The translations under genes were made by a program, and so were the position numbers. From Roridomyces roridus (lineage: Eukaryota > Basidiomycota > Agaricomycetes > Agaricales > Mycenaceae): a stretch of DNA of 64,000 nt. The notes under the pieces are model-generated. The model did not search any database, had not been told where the DNA came from, and saw only the letters and a program-made list of their open reading frames with translations. Each line of letters begins with the position of its first letter. The first letter of the stretch is position 1. Shown here in pieces: positions 50,833 through 62,750 of the stretch. Location of the stretch: NCBI GenBank assembly GCA_029378245.1, contig JARKIF010000001.1, positions 3,720,001 through 3,784,000 on the forward strand. Direction: 5' to 3'.

Positions 50833-53270
50833 TCACACGTCCAGACGGGGATAACACGGAAACGCAGCAGCACCCTGCGACCCAATGCAATTCCAACAAG
50901 CCAACAAGCCAAGCGGATCACTCCGATTGAGTGAGTCTTGGTTGAGTTTGAAAATTGCGAAACGATGGACGTACTACTTTCGTTTGACTTGCACAAGTCG
51001 GGCGTAGTTCTCGCCCCAGTAAGCTTCTGTTGTGTGTCTCAGCGGACCAAGCTTGAAGTAAAGATAGTGGGGAGAGCTTACCTTCGTGGTTCGTCTCGTA
51101 GACGTCGCCCTCGTTCTAAGAAAAACGAACATCAGACAATTTGAAGACGGCGACTGGCAAGTAGTCACCATGTAGACACCCGAATCAGGTCCCGCGACCT
51201 TTCGCATTTCTTGTACCATGTCGTGGACTCTACCATACGTCCCTCGGATCTCCTCCAATGTGCTGTTGTAATTCCACCATGCCGTGGTCACCAGCTATCT
51301 AATTTCATTCATATAAAGATGAGAAAGAACTCGAAAGCGCACGTACATGCCACAAAGCGCTCCTCCACTTGGGAGTCACCGACGTCTCACCGGGGACTCC
51401 GAGTCTGCTCATCGGTGTCCCCGCAAGAGGGATGATGTTCGGAAACCCCAACGCGGCACTCTGCTTGATCAGTAACTCGACGAGCTGAGCACGGCCTGCT
51501 TCTGTTTGGAAGTTGGCTTTCGGGATCAACCGGGAGCCGAGGGTTACGAGGGTGCCCACGGGCTGCAGTCCGAAAGTTGAACTGAGAGATTGTCAAGGGC
51601 AATGAGAGAGGACGCACCGCCTGTTCTTCCGTAATATAACGCTCAAAGAAATCATACCACGGCAAAGTATTGAAGTTGACTGAACCCCCATGGCTTCGAG
51701 CGAATGCAGTCATATTCCCCATCGACTCCTGCGCCTCTGTTGGCGAGAGGAGCGGGTTCATGTATACCAATCCACGTCGGTTTGCATGTCCGCCCCAGCC
51801 AAGCCCGGCCCATCGCACAGAGTCGTTGACGAGAATTTCAAAGAACTCTCTTTGTTGCGCGGGAGCGGGGTTGTAGCTGATGTTGGCGCTGAGGGAGGTA
51901 GAAGTTGTGATACGATATGTCTTCATTCACGTTGAGAAAAGGAAAGAAAAGACGGACATTTGAATTGGGATATTTGGCTCGACGAGGTGTGTTGATTCGA
52001 GGACGACGCCAAAGGTACCCCCGCCCCCACCGCGAAGTGCCCAGAACAGATCGGGGTTCTGGCAAGCGTTTGCGGTGCGGTACTCGCCATCCGGGGTGAC
52101 GATCTTGATTTGAAGCTGAAAGTTTCGAACCATGTCAGTGAGTGGATAACATACTTTTGAAAAAACCTACCACTCGGTCGACACCCAGGCCGAATACAGG
52201 AGATAGAACACCATGGCCTCCACCCTGCAAAATGCGTGAATGTCGGCACAACTTTCCTCGAGCCAGTCATATCATACCATAAGCCAACCACCGCTGACCC
52301 CAACTGACTGGGAGTACCCTCCGATAAACAGGACGTCGTTGTCGTGCGCGAATTTATAAACTTGGTCGAAAGTTACGCCTGCGCCGACCGTAATGGCCCG
52401 GAAGGACCCAGAATCGTCGCACGATTCGGGCGTAAAAGCAGGATGGTATGTCATCTGAGCAGCCATGATGTCTTTTGAAAGTGGAAGGGAATAAGAGGAA
52501 TTACCGCGTCGAGATTGTGCGTCTGCCAGAGGTCTCAGTGGTTTAGATATTCAAATTAATGAGGCAATACCCACCCAAAGACCCAAAGATCCTCTTCGAT
52601 GTGATCTTCCCATAAAATCATGCCCGGTATTTTTAATTGAAAGCGGGGTGTTGGTCTTGGCCGCAAACAAATAGGCTGCTTGGACGTCCCCTGGGTTGTG
52701 GACGTCTATCTGGATACCATCTGTGAGCAAGGAATAATGCATGCATGAGGAACGACGTACGTAGAATTCGGCAACTCCACCAAGCTCGCACGAAATTCCA
52801 TTGTTAGCTTCCGGATTGCGGGGATTTCTCCAGTCCAGAAGACATTGCGAGCCGGTAGCTATGCAGGTTTCGTATTGGGGCTTTTGAGAATTGATTATTA
52901 GCAAGTTGAAAGGAGGGGCGATTTGGTATGTACGTACATTCATACTCGAGCTGAAACTGTCCACCCGGAATGCATGGTTTCTGTAATTTGTTTGAATTTG
53001 GGAACAAAGCTGCTCGTCCCTGTCCACACTGATTCCGTTGTAGTTGGAGAAACAGGGGAGCGAGAAGGGCGATGAAGTCCGAAGTCGACCGTCGATAGTT
53101 GCGTTGAGGGATCCAAGTTCGTAGGTGTAATTTGCTGGTAGTTCCCAGCACACTTGTTGGTCTACGCTCACATCCTGATCCAAGTCGAAACAAACGGGAG
53201 GCTGGAGGAGCCCGCCCGCAGTCCTAGCCACTAGCGCCACCAATAACGACTTGAGGGCGGCGCGTCGCAT
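50833..53270 (-). CDS. Secreted FAD-linked oxidoreductase, BBE family (BBE-2)
   Basis: Paralogue of BBE-1 on the other strand. Thirteen exons, 598 aa: 53270-52938, 52880-52757, 52720-52575, 52522-52505, 52454-52278, 52224-52171, 52115-51958, 51888-51618, 51562-51347, 51294-51169, 51115-51082, 51026-50975 and 50920-50833. Signal peptide [20 protein letters not shown]. The mature N-terminus has ~30 extra residues ([11 protein letters not shown]...) compared with BBE-1. [10 protein letters not shown] contains the FAD-linking His; [15 protein letters not shown] again lacks the second Cys. The motif [16 protein letters not shown] is kept. The C-terminus [14 protein letters not shown] is recovered by a final 54-nt intron. 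It shares the 18-nt microexon but has extra introns. The intron at 52756-52721 is only 36 nt, so that junction is the weakest. Confidence 0.88.
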
Positions 53271-53567
53271 CTTGGCCCTTGGAGCGAGATTCAAGAAGAA
53301 TGCCGTCCGACAATCGTGTCAAAGATTGGAGAAGTTCTCAGGAGGCGGAGATGGTCCAGAGATGGTGCCATGGAGACAAAAGGCTAGATTACTTACGTTA
53401 CCAGCGGCGGACAAGTGAAAGAAATTCCATAGTTCTTCGATAGCACGCTATTATACAAATAATCCCGATAGTATGTACGAGTCCCCGATTCCCAATTTTG
53501 TCCCTCAGTATGTACTCCAGTCTCCATGTACGAAAATAAAAATACAGATGTGGAATGGACCCCGACT

Positions 53568-54897
53568 TCAAACTGTATGCACAGTAGAGGTAGGAAGGTC
53601 CCGCAACTCCATCTTTTCAGGCCGCTCTTCTGTCGTCTCCGAGCTACCGGTCACTGTCGTTGGTTTGGTCGATGTTGACCAATGCGTGTCATCCGTCGTA
53701 CGAGTCATATTCACCTGGACAGGCTTCACGCGCGAGTCAGCGTCCGTAGTCTGGAGGCCCCCGAAGTTCGTCGTCGTCTGCGGCTTGGTCGAGTGGTTGC
53801 GCCACCGAAGTGATGAGACCTCGATGGGTGTACGGTCTTTCGGGTCTTCGGCTGCGAGTCGGAATGCAAAGGCGGTGACGACGGTGAGGTTGGCGACGAG
53901 GAGACCCACGGCGACCTGCAGATACTGAGTAAAAGGGTTCGACAAGAACCATCAAACGCACCTGAATGGTAGCGGCGATGACCTCCGGGATCCCGCCGAT
54001 GCGTAGAACGGTTATATCATGATACAGGGAGACGACGGTGGTGATAGCGCTGGTGGTGAAGACGGCCATGAGCCGCAACTTGAGCGCTCGCTGAAGACGC
54101 ACACCCCAGAGTAGTCGCAGGGGCGCAATGATGAGGATAGCATCGGATATGACATCGGCTGAAGTCGGTCAGTCAAGCCAGTTGGGCAGCGGACGAGAGA
54201 CACGCACTGATAATCTGGGCAATACCCACGCTCTTCCCCAGCGCACACTGACCGATCACCGACTGCTTCCACCCCGGTTCCTTCTCGCAAACCCATATCG
54301 TCTGTGCGAGCAGAATGGCCCAAGTGATGTAGAACAATACGGCCACTGTGTACAACAGTGCTCGCATTCCTCCCATGGACAATCGGATGACGGTGAACAG
54401 AATCGATATCCGTGCTGCCCTGTACCATGTCATGAGCGTGTCCCAGCGGCTGCAAACCCAGGCTCACCAAGTTGCAGCGACATAACTTTCAGAGGCACTA
54501 GACACAAAAGTCTGAATGTAGCCCCCAAGTAAGCCACTGGATTCACTCACAAGTAATATATGATGATTTTCGACCTCTGATTCGGCAAATAGTGGTGTTC
54601 TGGGTACCCAGATGAGCCTGACTCGCGTGGACGACGGAACGAACTACGCACTGGTGTCCTCCAGGTGCAGCATAAGCGCCAAAACCAGAATGATCGAGAA
54701 TATTGCGGATAGAAAAGCCCATAGATCATCATACCACAGCTTCCCATGGCGCGCTCGTAAATACAGCCTGAAGAAAGTGACAAGGCAGGCAAACGGGGGC
54801 AGCACGCAGAGGAGAACTGCAGAAAACGTTAGATTCCCTTGATGGCAGCATGAATCAAGGAGGACGCACTCTCCACGACTCGGACAGAGATCGCCAT
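53568..54897 (-). CDS. Rhodopsin-like multi-pass membrane protein (7TM-2)
   Basis: Paralogue of 7TM-1 in mirror position. Six exons, 348 aa: 54897-54870, 54816-54652, 54617-54551, 54449-54208, 54158-53962 and 53915-53568. Helices: VLPPFACLVTFFRLYL (after ILLC), LWAFLSAIFSIILVLALML, RISILFTVIRLSMGG, YTVAVLFYITWAILLAQ, DVISDAILIIAPLRLLWGV, LMAVFTTSAITTVVSLYH and VAVGLLVANLTVVTAFAF. The Cys loop IWVCEKEPGWKQ...GQCALGKSV is conserved. The Thr-rich tail ends MELRDLPTSTVHTV, like FELRALPPP in 7TM-1. Exon 1, 2 and 4 lengths (28, 165, 242 nt) are identical to 7TM-1. The intron at 54651-54618 is only 34 nt. About 300 bp separate it from BBE-2. Confidence 0.87.
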
Positions 54898-57148
54898 TAT
54901 GAGGGGGTGCCGTACCGCCTGCGGCTGGTGATCGCGGTTACAGGGTGGAGACGATTTGTAGAGGGGAACGAGGGTTGGGAGGGGGCGGGGAGAAGAACGA
55001 CAGGTTTCGTACCGAGCCCTTTTCATCTCCGAGCCGCCGTTCTCATCCCTCAAGATGCGACAGGGTGGCTGTCTGCCTTCGAAATGCGATTCCAAGACGA
55101 CTCTCCATATGGGAAGGTCCACGAAGTGATGTGGATTGATGCCTATCTGTGACATCCGGGCCCAATCAGCTTCCACCTGCTTCCACGTTCGGTTAAAGGA
55201 GCCCGCAGTACCGCAAAGCGTTAGACTCTAGTAGTCTAGAAGCCCGACGCGACGTCCAGAAGAGATGCCCGGCGTTTGTGAAGGTACGTAAGTATGCCAG
55301 GTCTATCACCATGGAAAAAGGCTGGGCAAGCAGAGTAACGCCGTTGCCCTGCACGTCGGCTCGCTTAGCTGCGAAAAAGCTCCCATGTCGATCTCAGCTC
55401 TTCTCAGCTTGCCCCGGAGGGCTAGACCTTCACGTGAGGGGCGGAACGGTAGCGGGATTTGACTGAGCGGAGAGGTGGAGGAATTGAAAGAGAAACGGAA
55501 AGTTGAACACCTTCAGACAGACAGTGTTGCGTCTTGACAGCTATTGAGCGGGCTGGTATAGGCTGGTATGCAGATATTACCAACCCTTGGCGCGGGATCG
55601 TGTCAGTGTCACCAATGTACACAAGTCGAAGCGAGGACTTGGCTCGCAAGAAGGATTTCGGCGGAGCACGGACGAAGGGAGAGGACGGAGGCAAACGCGA
55701 AAGTAACGATGTTACGATCAGCGGGTACGTGGACGGGCGCCGGCCATCGACTATCCCCGTGATGCGCCAACGGTGAGCAAGTGTTTGCAAGCGACGCTCC
55801 AAGCAGGTGGTCATCGCCAGTGGTGTTCTCAGCCAAGCTTAACGTCGCCCTTGTGGAGCAGACAACCATCATCTGGAGCGAATATTCCCACCAATCCAAA
55901 GGATGGAACACCAGCTAGAAGCGCGCGGTCGATGGTGATGTGGGTCGTCTCCTGCTCTGAGGTAGCACGTGTGTTATTCAGAGTGAGACAAGCTGTGGGT
56001 ACTGTGCCATAGGGCGGTCTCGTAAGGCTTCTTTCTGGTGACCAAGGAGTCGGCTGGACGCAGGGCAGAGAACTCGTGCATTAAATTGTCAGAGTACGCG
56101 GATGGTTGAGACAACCATCGAACAGAATGGTTCCGAGGACGCGAAACCTCGCCATGTGCGATGCGAGAGGAACCAGGGATTTGCACTATGACCGCGGATG
56201 AATGAGCCCCGAAAAATCGACGATGTAGAGGGGCTTGAAGTAATGGGGGATAGGGAATGCATCGGCGGCAGCTGGTCAAAGTTCTGGCGGAGGGAAGGTA
56301 CCATGATTGGGCTTGGTCTTGACAACCGTCAAGACCTCAAAAGTGAGTCAGCTTCCGACCTGACTCAGGGGAAGCGTTGGTGGCAGCGACCAGAATGCAC
56401 ATGTATCGCACAACCTTGAGTTGAATTGGAGCGGTAGAAAGCCGATGAAATGCGAGAGGTTTATTACGCTGGTTACGGAAAAAGACGGCTGGACATGACC
56501 ATTGACGGCACTGTGTTCGGAAGGGAAGAAAGCAGCTCTGATATGTTTCTGCCTGTGAGGTAACATCAAAAAAGGTCCCTTCTCAAAGTCTTGATCTTAG
56601 GGTAGTGGGCGGATGGAGCCGAATGGTGGGGAACAAACACGGCGAACGAACGCCCAGGTGGACCGCATCTCCAGCTGTCTTGAACAACTGCGCTTCAAGT
56701 CAGCGTGAAGGAATTCACTACCAGATGAAATCAAGTACGCACACAGGAGTACCTGACTCAAGCCCCTACCGAACGAAATTGGAGGCCGTATGAGGAGAAG
56801 ACGGCTCGATAACCACTCATCTTTGAGCGTATTGAGGATAAGAGCAGGGCCAAGACGTCTTTCAGGTGACCGCCAGAGCAAAGCGTATATTGAGGCACCT
56901 GAGGCCTCAGGATTTCCGATTCAAAAACGTAGAATCCACGAGGAGGAATGGGATGTTCACTGAGAGAAGGGGGAGGGGGGGGGTGTCGCATGCTGAAGGC
57001 ACCAAAAAAGACTGAAGAAGGTTTGCAGGTGCTTTAATAGGTCAACTTGAGTACAACGTCATGGTGAAAAACAAGCCGGGTGCGGTGATCAAGATGATCC
57101 CCGGGCCCGTCCCGCCCTTTCCCGACGGCCCGGCCCGCCTCAGCCTCA
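54898..57148. other. Long intergenic region
   Basis: About 2.25 kb with only short, unconvincing ORFs in all frames. No family motif, terminal repeat pair or tandem repeat was seen. May hold regulatory DNA of 7TM-2 or the F-box gene at 57149. Confidence 0.4.
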
Positions 57149-59199
57149 ATGATGTCCACTCTTACCATCGACGAGGACGTGTTCTCTCGCATCCTGGCTC
57201 ACATTTCAGACTCGCAAACAGTCTACAAATTACTCTATGCAATCCCGAAGACGCACGACTTCTTCTCCGTTGCTCTGCGCCGTCTTCTCCAACTCCCGGT
57301 CTACGTAGACACCAACAGCTCGCGTGCGGCTGCTGCTTCACACCAGGTGCTAGATTATCTGCTTCGGGACTCTGAATGGATGGCTGGATCTCTTCGCCAT
57401 CTTGTGTGCTCGATAGAGCATGAAAACTATGCTCCGGCGCGGAGTGTCGCAGGGGAAGACGAGGAGGAAGACAACGAGGAAGAGCAGCATGAGGAGGATA
57501 CCGTGGATGAGGAGGGAGACGGAGAAGCAGAGCCAGATGACGGAGCGTATATCGTCGTGGCGGACAGTCCAGAGCCGGAGATTGTCGACCTCGCAGCGTT
57601 GCACGATCGACTGCCCGTTTTTTTCAAGAAACTGCGCAACCTCGAGGCTCTCGACTATCACGGTCGTCTCGGTCTCCCGCTGTCGCCGCCGCTCATCGAA
57701 GCTCTGGCCGAATGTGATTCGTTACGAACCGTTGCAGTCGACACTGCATTTCTGCTGAAGCTCCAAGAGTGGGGCGAGGATCCCGACAGTTGGGAGTACG
57801 TGCCCCCATATCTTCCTAACCTTATATTCATCTCGTCTCAGCATCGAGCCATTTCTGTCTTCCTTCGGCCCCTCCATCACCACTTTGGAGCTCCGTCACG
57901 TTTGCCAGACGATGCTTCTCAAATTGGCCTCGTTTGGGGACGTCTTGAGTACATACGAGAACCTCTCGACTCTGAAGATGGAAATCATGGAGGGCTTTTG
58001 GGACTGGGATGGCCGTGGCTCGCCGAATAGCGGCGCCACGGGAGAATACAAATTCCCGTCCTTGCGGCTCCCCGCGCTCCGGCGGTTTGAGCTGGTCGTA
58101 GGCGATCTGACCATAAGCACCGCGCGCTCCAGCGGAACGCCCCTCCACCTCTTTGACTGCACGCGGCTATCCGAATTATCCCTTCGTGTGCGCCAGTGGT
58201 AGGCACCTGTCACTTATGCTGGATTGGCTTACATATCTCTTTTTTCAGTAATTGGTACTGGTTCGAGGATACCATCCGGATTTTCGGCGGGTTAAGGCCA
58301 GCGGAATTCGCTGCCCTGAAACATTTGGAGATCAAAGACGTCAACAAGTACGCGAATGGACGCCTCAACTGGGACCACGTCCCAGGCACGCAGTCCTCCC
58401 AATACGGGCGAGCGTATCCCGGACTAATCTCATTCCTTTACGAGCTTCCTGATCTCGTCAGCCTCTGGATGGATGAGACGGTCCTCCTACCTACTCACTT
58501 CTCTTCGCCCAGCAGTTTCTTATCTCCTGAAGATGGTAGTAACCCCGAAGAAATACACCAGGCTTCGCTTCTCAAGATTATCCTGTGGCGCCTGGAAAGC
58601 CTCCGTGTGGGATTCGGCATCATGAAGCACACGGATGTCGAGCTCGTCTTGAGCGCCTGTGATCCTACGAAAATACGCCAGTTCGGATTCGAGTGGGCGT
58701 GGGACTCGTATGAACGCGCTGCGGTATGTGGTCTGCTTCTCAATGTCTTGATTCCTTTTATTCACTTTGCGGCATATAGCCCCTCTCCTCTGACCTCCTC
58801 GCCCAGTTAGCTCGCTTCCCCGTGCTTACAGACGTTCATATCCTGTTTCCCCGCCCGGGGACCCAGGTATCGGGACTCCCCGACCCCAAGATTGACGACC
58901 TGACACTGCAGGACGTCGCGCGCATTTTTGCATGCAACGGCAGCGTCTGCCGCGTCGGCATCGGTAGCTCAGTCGTCTGGGAGCGGGGGACGTCGGGAAT
59001 CATCATTCTCGTCAGCGACGGGAGCTGCGCGCCGAATGTTGCCGTGTCGTCGTTCTTCCATGCTGGGTACCTCGCAAAGCACAGGCCGGATGAAGAAGAG
59101 GAATTCCGAGTCTATGATGACAATAGTTTCTCGTTGAGGCCGGAGCGGAGCGAGGAGATTGAGCGGTTGCGGGATTTGTTGAAGAATATTCTGGACTAA
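57149..59199 (+). CDS. F-box-like protein with LRR-type repeats and acidic insert
   Basis: Four exons (57149-57795, 57842-58199, 58250-58723, 58807-59199) give 623 aa. The N-terminus MMSTLTIDEDVFSRILAHIS is an F-box-like helix pattern. An extremely acidic insert (residues ~105-137, runs of E and D) follows; then come irregular leucine-rich segments: LRNLEALDYHGRLGLPL, LSTLKMEIMEGFWDWDG, LRLPALRRFELVVGDL, FAALKHLEIKDVNK and LSELSLRVRQ. The donor of intron 1 was set at GTACGT (57796) because it links to IEPFLSSFGPSITTLEL, in the frame of the rest. Intron 3 is 83 nt. Probably an SCF adaptor-like protein; the acidic insert is unusual. Substrate unknown. Confidence 0.75.
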
Positions 59200-59841
59200 A
59201 TTCGGAATTGGATAGGTTGTAGGTTGTTCGATTGGCGTCGTGTAGTCTCATCACCATTGATTGGTGCAGACGCTGCTTAACTGCATTTGTAGCTGGAGTA
59301 CTCTGGTAAGTATTAGGAAGCCCACGGTTGGATTGAGTCTCAACACCACCAGCGAGTGGAGCAACCTCAGGTTTGTATCTCGCCAAGTACTAATATCACC
59401 CCAGACTCCAGAGTCGCGGAAGTTATGTTTGGAAACCAAACCCAACTGAATTGAACCCCGGGTATCTTTCTTTCAACGCTGCCGCATTGCATTCGGGATT
59501 AGTAGTATTGCACCCCAAGTTGATATCAGCGCTAGCCGGGTTTCGACGCGGAAATAATAAATGTATTTGATGCTCAGCAGGGATGAACAAGTGGGAGCAT
59601 CGCACTACAGGCATGTTTGCCGAGCCAAGCAGGCTGTAGTGTTGAATTCCCTGTGGTTAGCGGAAGATGAGCCATCAAGTTTCGAGGTCGGAGCAGCCAA
59701 GTTATATTCAAGCACAAAGATAATTTCTAAGTAGTTTATAAGCCACTGTACAATAGATTACAACCGTCCAGATACCACACACTTATTCCAAACCGTTGAT
59801 ACAATAAATACAACCCATCAAGTTCGTCGGGTCCATTCCCC
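59200..59841. other. Intergenic (3' flanks of convergent genes)
   Basis: A/T-richer sequence between two convergent genes; likely 3' UTRs and terminators. No gene or repeat found. Confidence 0.4.
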
Positions 59842-60519
59842 CTAGTCTTCGTTCAAAAGATCGTTGTGAAACTGCCGCCAGTCGATAGTAGCCGCAGGAT
59901 CTTCCTCCTCTATCCAAATCGACGTATCCTCTTCTTCGAATTCCTCCTCCTCATGGAGCGCCCACGAACGGTCACGATCCCAGTCCCATTCGTGCTCGTG
60001 CTCGTACTTGTCCCAAGTAACACGAGGGTTATATTGCACCGATGCGGAGGGAAGCGGCATCGACTGAACGGATGTAGGGCGCCGGCGCGTGCGCTGGATT
60101 GGGAAGCGCAGACGGAAGATGGATTCAGCGGAGTCTCCGAGAAGAAGGAACGACTGGGGCCGTTGATTCGGCGACGGAGCACCTATGGATTCGACGAAGA
60201 GTGAGGTCGAATTTGGTGAGACGTCGAATGGGTCGAGGATGGGGTGTTTTTCGTAACTATTAGACAGACACGTTAGAGGAAAGTCGCCGGGACTGCAAAA
60301 TAAAAGGGAGACTGACCTGATTGGGACATCATAGTGTCGGCGTTCAGAGAGTGATTGAATCCGCTCAAGCAAGCGGCATGGGAAATCTATAATGGAAGAA
60401 CGTCGTCTCTGTTTGCGTGTATTCTCGGGAAGTGTCATGGTGGGCGTGGGAGATGATGCGGTCCTTGGACGGCGCGTGAGGCTGCGAAGCGCCTTGTCGC
60501 GCATCGACAACTTGAACAA
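59842..60519 (-). CDS. Small hypothetical protein with acidic C-terminus
   Basis: Not recognised. Two exons (60519-60317 and 60256-59842, 60-nt intron GTCAGT to CTAATAG) give 205 aa if the first ATG is used; ATGs at 60504 and 60438 are alternatives. The N-terminus is basic (SLTRRPRTASSPTPT, RKQRRRSSIIDFP). The middle has a conserved-looking YEKHPILDPFDVSPNSTSL. The C-terminus is Trp- and acid-rich (EHEWDWDRDRSW, EEEEFEEEDTSIWIEEED). No signal peptide or membrane helix. The ends of opposite charge suggest a protein- or RNA-binding role, but that is only a guess. Confidence 0.55.
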   Translation of the reverse strand: MFKLSMRDKALRSLTRRPRTASSPTPTMTLPENTRKQRRRSSIIDFPCRLLERIQSLSERRHYDVPIRSVSLLFCSPGDFPLTCLSNSYEKHPILDPFDVSPNSTSLFVESIGAPSPNQRPQSFLLLGDSAESIFRLRFPIQRTRRRPTSVQSMPLPSASVQYNPRVTWDKYEHEHEWDWDRDRSWALHEEEEFEEEDTSIWIEEEDPAATIDWRQFHNDLLNED

Positions 60520-60995
60520 GTTTTCCGAAGGCGGGGACGAAGGAAAGGAAGGGGTGGGCAGCGATACGAGGAACCAGCCATCGCACGGAGCCCAGAAGAA
60601 AAGAAGTCCGAGTAGGTGCGGTTGGACGGGGTCATCATATTCTGGCCCACAAACACCCGCAGACGGTGCTTTATAGATTGACGAGCAGTGACCTCCGAGG
60701 GAGTCAGGCGGTGTAGGGCTGAGCCCCCAAATCAGCTATCAAGATGCAGACATGGTATCCCGCGGAAAGTAGCCGCACCGTGTTAGTTTTCACGGAGGCT
60801 CTGTTGATCTACAACCTTGGATGCGCAGAATAGTCAAAGATCCGAAATCAGAGAAGCAGAGATAATCCTTGAAACTGATTCGCCCGGACAAGGCGGTGAT
60901 GACAGAACAGTGGCCAATGGCTGCCAATGGACGACATTTGGACGGACAGAGTTGGGGGCAAATGGAGAGACGCCGTCGTTTCACTGTACTTAGAT
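60520..60995. other. Intergenic
   Basis: Between two minus-strand genes; no supported ORF or repeat. Confidence 0.4.
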
Positions 60996-61327
60996 TCATC
61001 GCTCATTCTGAGAATTGCCTTGAGCAAGCATGCCTTTTTGCTGAAAGGCAAGCTTGCGGCGGTCGTTAAAGTACGTTATCTGGAGGCAGGATCAGTCATC
61101 TTCCTCATAAACACGGAAAGACGCCAACCCAACTGTGAGCACACGTCCTCTGATAGATATGAATCTCGGATGAGCACGCCTTCTTCGTTCCAGCCATAAC
61201 AACGCCTAAGTACTCCGTCCAGACACGCAAAATAGGCATCCCGAGCCTCCCAGCATTTCTGGCGATCTTGAGGCGTCGGAGGGCTCGGATAATCAGGCTT
61301 AGAGTTTCCGAAAGGCCACCAACCCAT
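60996..61327 (-). CDS. COA6-like cytochrome c oxidase assembly factor (twin CX9C/CX10C)
   Basis: Small intermembrane-space protein of mitochondria needed for copper delivery to cytochrome c oxidase. ATG at 61327: MGWWPFGNSKPDYPSP. Cys motif one is CWEARDAYFAC (CX9C); motif two, in the next exon, is CSSEIHIYQRTC (CX10C), the pair typical of COA6. It is followed by the conserved HSW-ITYFNDRRKLA. Exons are 61327-61214, 61179-61129 and 61079-60996, giving 82 aa. The first intron would be just 34 nt. In a frame offset by one, that stretch reads VVMAGTKKA, as in relatives between the two Cys motifs. So either the intron is real and the linker short, or there is a frameshift. The intron at 61128-61080 is normal (49 nt). 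Confidence 0.75.
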
Positions 61328-62750
61328 TGGCGATGTGAAGGGAGGTGTGGACGCGGAAAGTTTCAAAGAACGAGAACGGGGCGAGAAGGGTCGTCCCGAA
61401 ATGGAACTGTGGCTGTACTTTGCCATCACCTCTCCTCGACCTCCGTTTTCACTGCGCCGTTTTCGTGTTGACCTACGAGCCACAAAAGGTCGCAGATGGA
61501 GGGAAATCGTGTCTCGGGAACATGGTGAGTCAGTTCATCTTCGGTTTTGCAGCCAGAGACGCACCCGAGCGACAACGGGCGATTCGCGGCATTTTTCCAA
61601 GAACTGACCCCTTCTCTAGTTTCAAATCTGCGCATACCGCTGTCAATTAAGGCTTGCTGGTTTCGCTCAGTGACCGCACCTGATCATGTCTCGACCCTCG
61701 CATACATTTCGATCCCAGACCCTCGGAACGAGCTTGACCTTGACGCTCTTTCGGAGCCTCGCCACGCGTCTGGATCGTCCACCTGTGCACGCAGGGTTTC
61801 TTCGGGGTCACTGTGCCGCTCTCAGTCCTTGGCGGAGCTTGACTCGGAGTTGGAAACAAATTAATCCGAGCGACGCGCCCACCCTGCGGGCCCTAAGCCC
61901 GGGCCACCCATCCACATAGCTGATTCCCTCTGGTTCTCCACCCAGCCAGCAGCGCTGTCGCATGTTCTCTCGCCTCTCTTCCGGATACTCCTTGGAGTCC
62001 ACACCTGCACGCAGCCGTGGTATAGCCCTCCCCGACGTTGAGCGACGATCACTCGCTCCCTGTCCGGCCGTCCCTTTCACCACCCCGCTGTTACTGTCGT
62101 GGCTGCCTTCTTCATTGGCGAGCAAGACCAAGTCGTCTCCGAGTCGGGCAGTGTTTGAGCTACATTTGTGCCTGCTGCCTCTGCCTGCGCCTGTTTACAG
62201 CGCGCAGCCTGGCCGGTTTATGGAGACAACAACGGGAAGGAAGGGAAAGGGCCGGGTGGGTGACACTGGCTCAGAGTATGGGCGCGAGATGTGCTGGCGG
62301 CGGTATCCAACTTATCTGCTATCTGAGAGGTGCGTCGTGCGGCTGAATCCTGAGCCTATATTAACCCGTCACAGTCTACAATATTTCGAGGTGGAACTTG
62401 AGGGCACGGGGCCGGGATTTTGGTGTGTATTGGTCATCTTTGCCTTCGCAGCGATATGAGGTGTGTGTCCTTGTTCGACCGACGACACGATGACTGATCT
62501 TGGGCGATGGTTTCTTAGTCCGTCGTGCAGATTACATGACCCAGAATGGTTTGAATTGCTCATCACTGCCAGTTTCCCCGAGCCCGACGCGCCAAGCCTC
62601 CGCACACGAGATCACCGCTGACATTCGTTTACCCCTTTCGGCAATACCCGTTTTCCCGTCTTGCCTCGACGGATAATTGGGCGCGCCCGCGTTCAAGCTA
62701 TATAATGGCTCGCGTTTAAGCCATCCTCACCATCCTCAACATCGCCTCCC
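61328..62750. other. Intergenic, divergent promoters at its ends
   Basis: No ORF with domain or intron support in 1.4 kb. The right end contains the promoter of the DUF3533 gene, with TATATAATGG-like sequence at about 62699-62708, 43 bp upstream of its ATG. Confidence 0.4.

Noticed and set aside
54898..57148. Several 70-130 codon ORFs
   Set aside because: They overlap in conflicting frames, lack intron signals or domain motifs, and none has a paralogue here.
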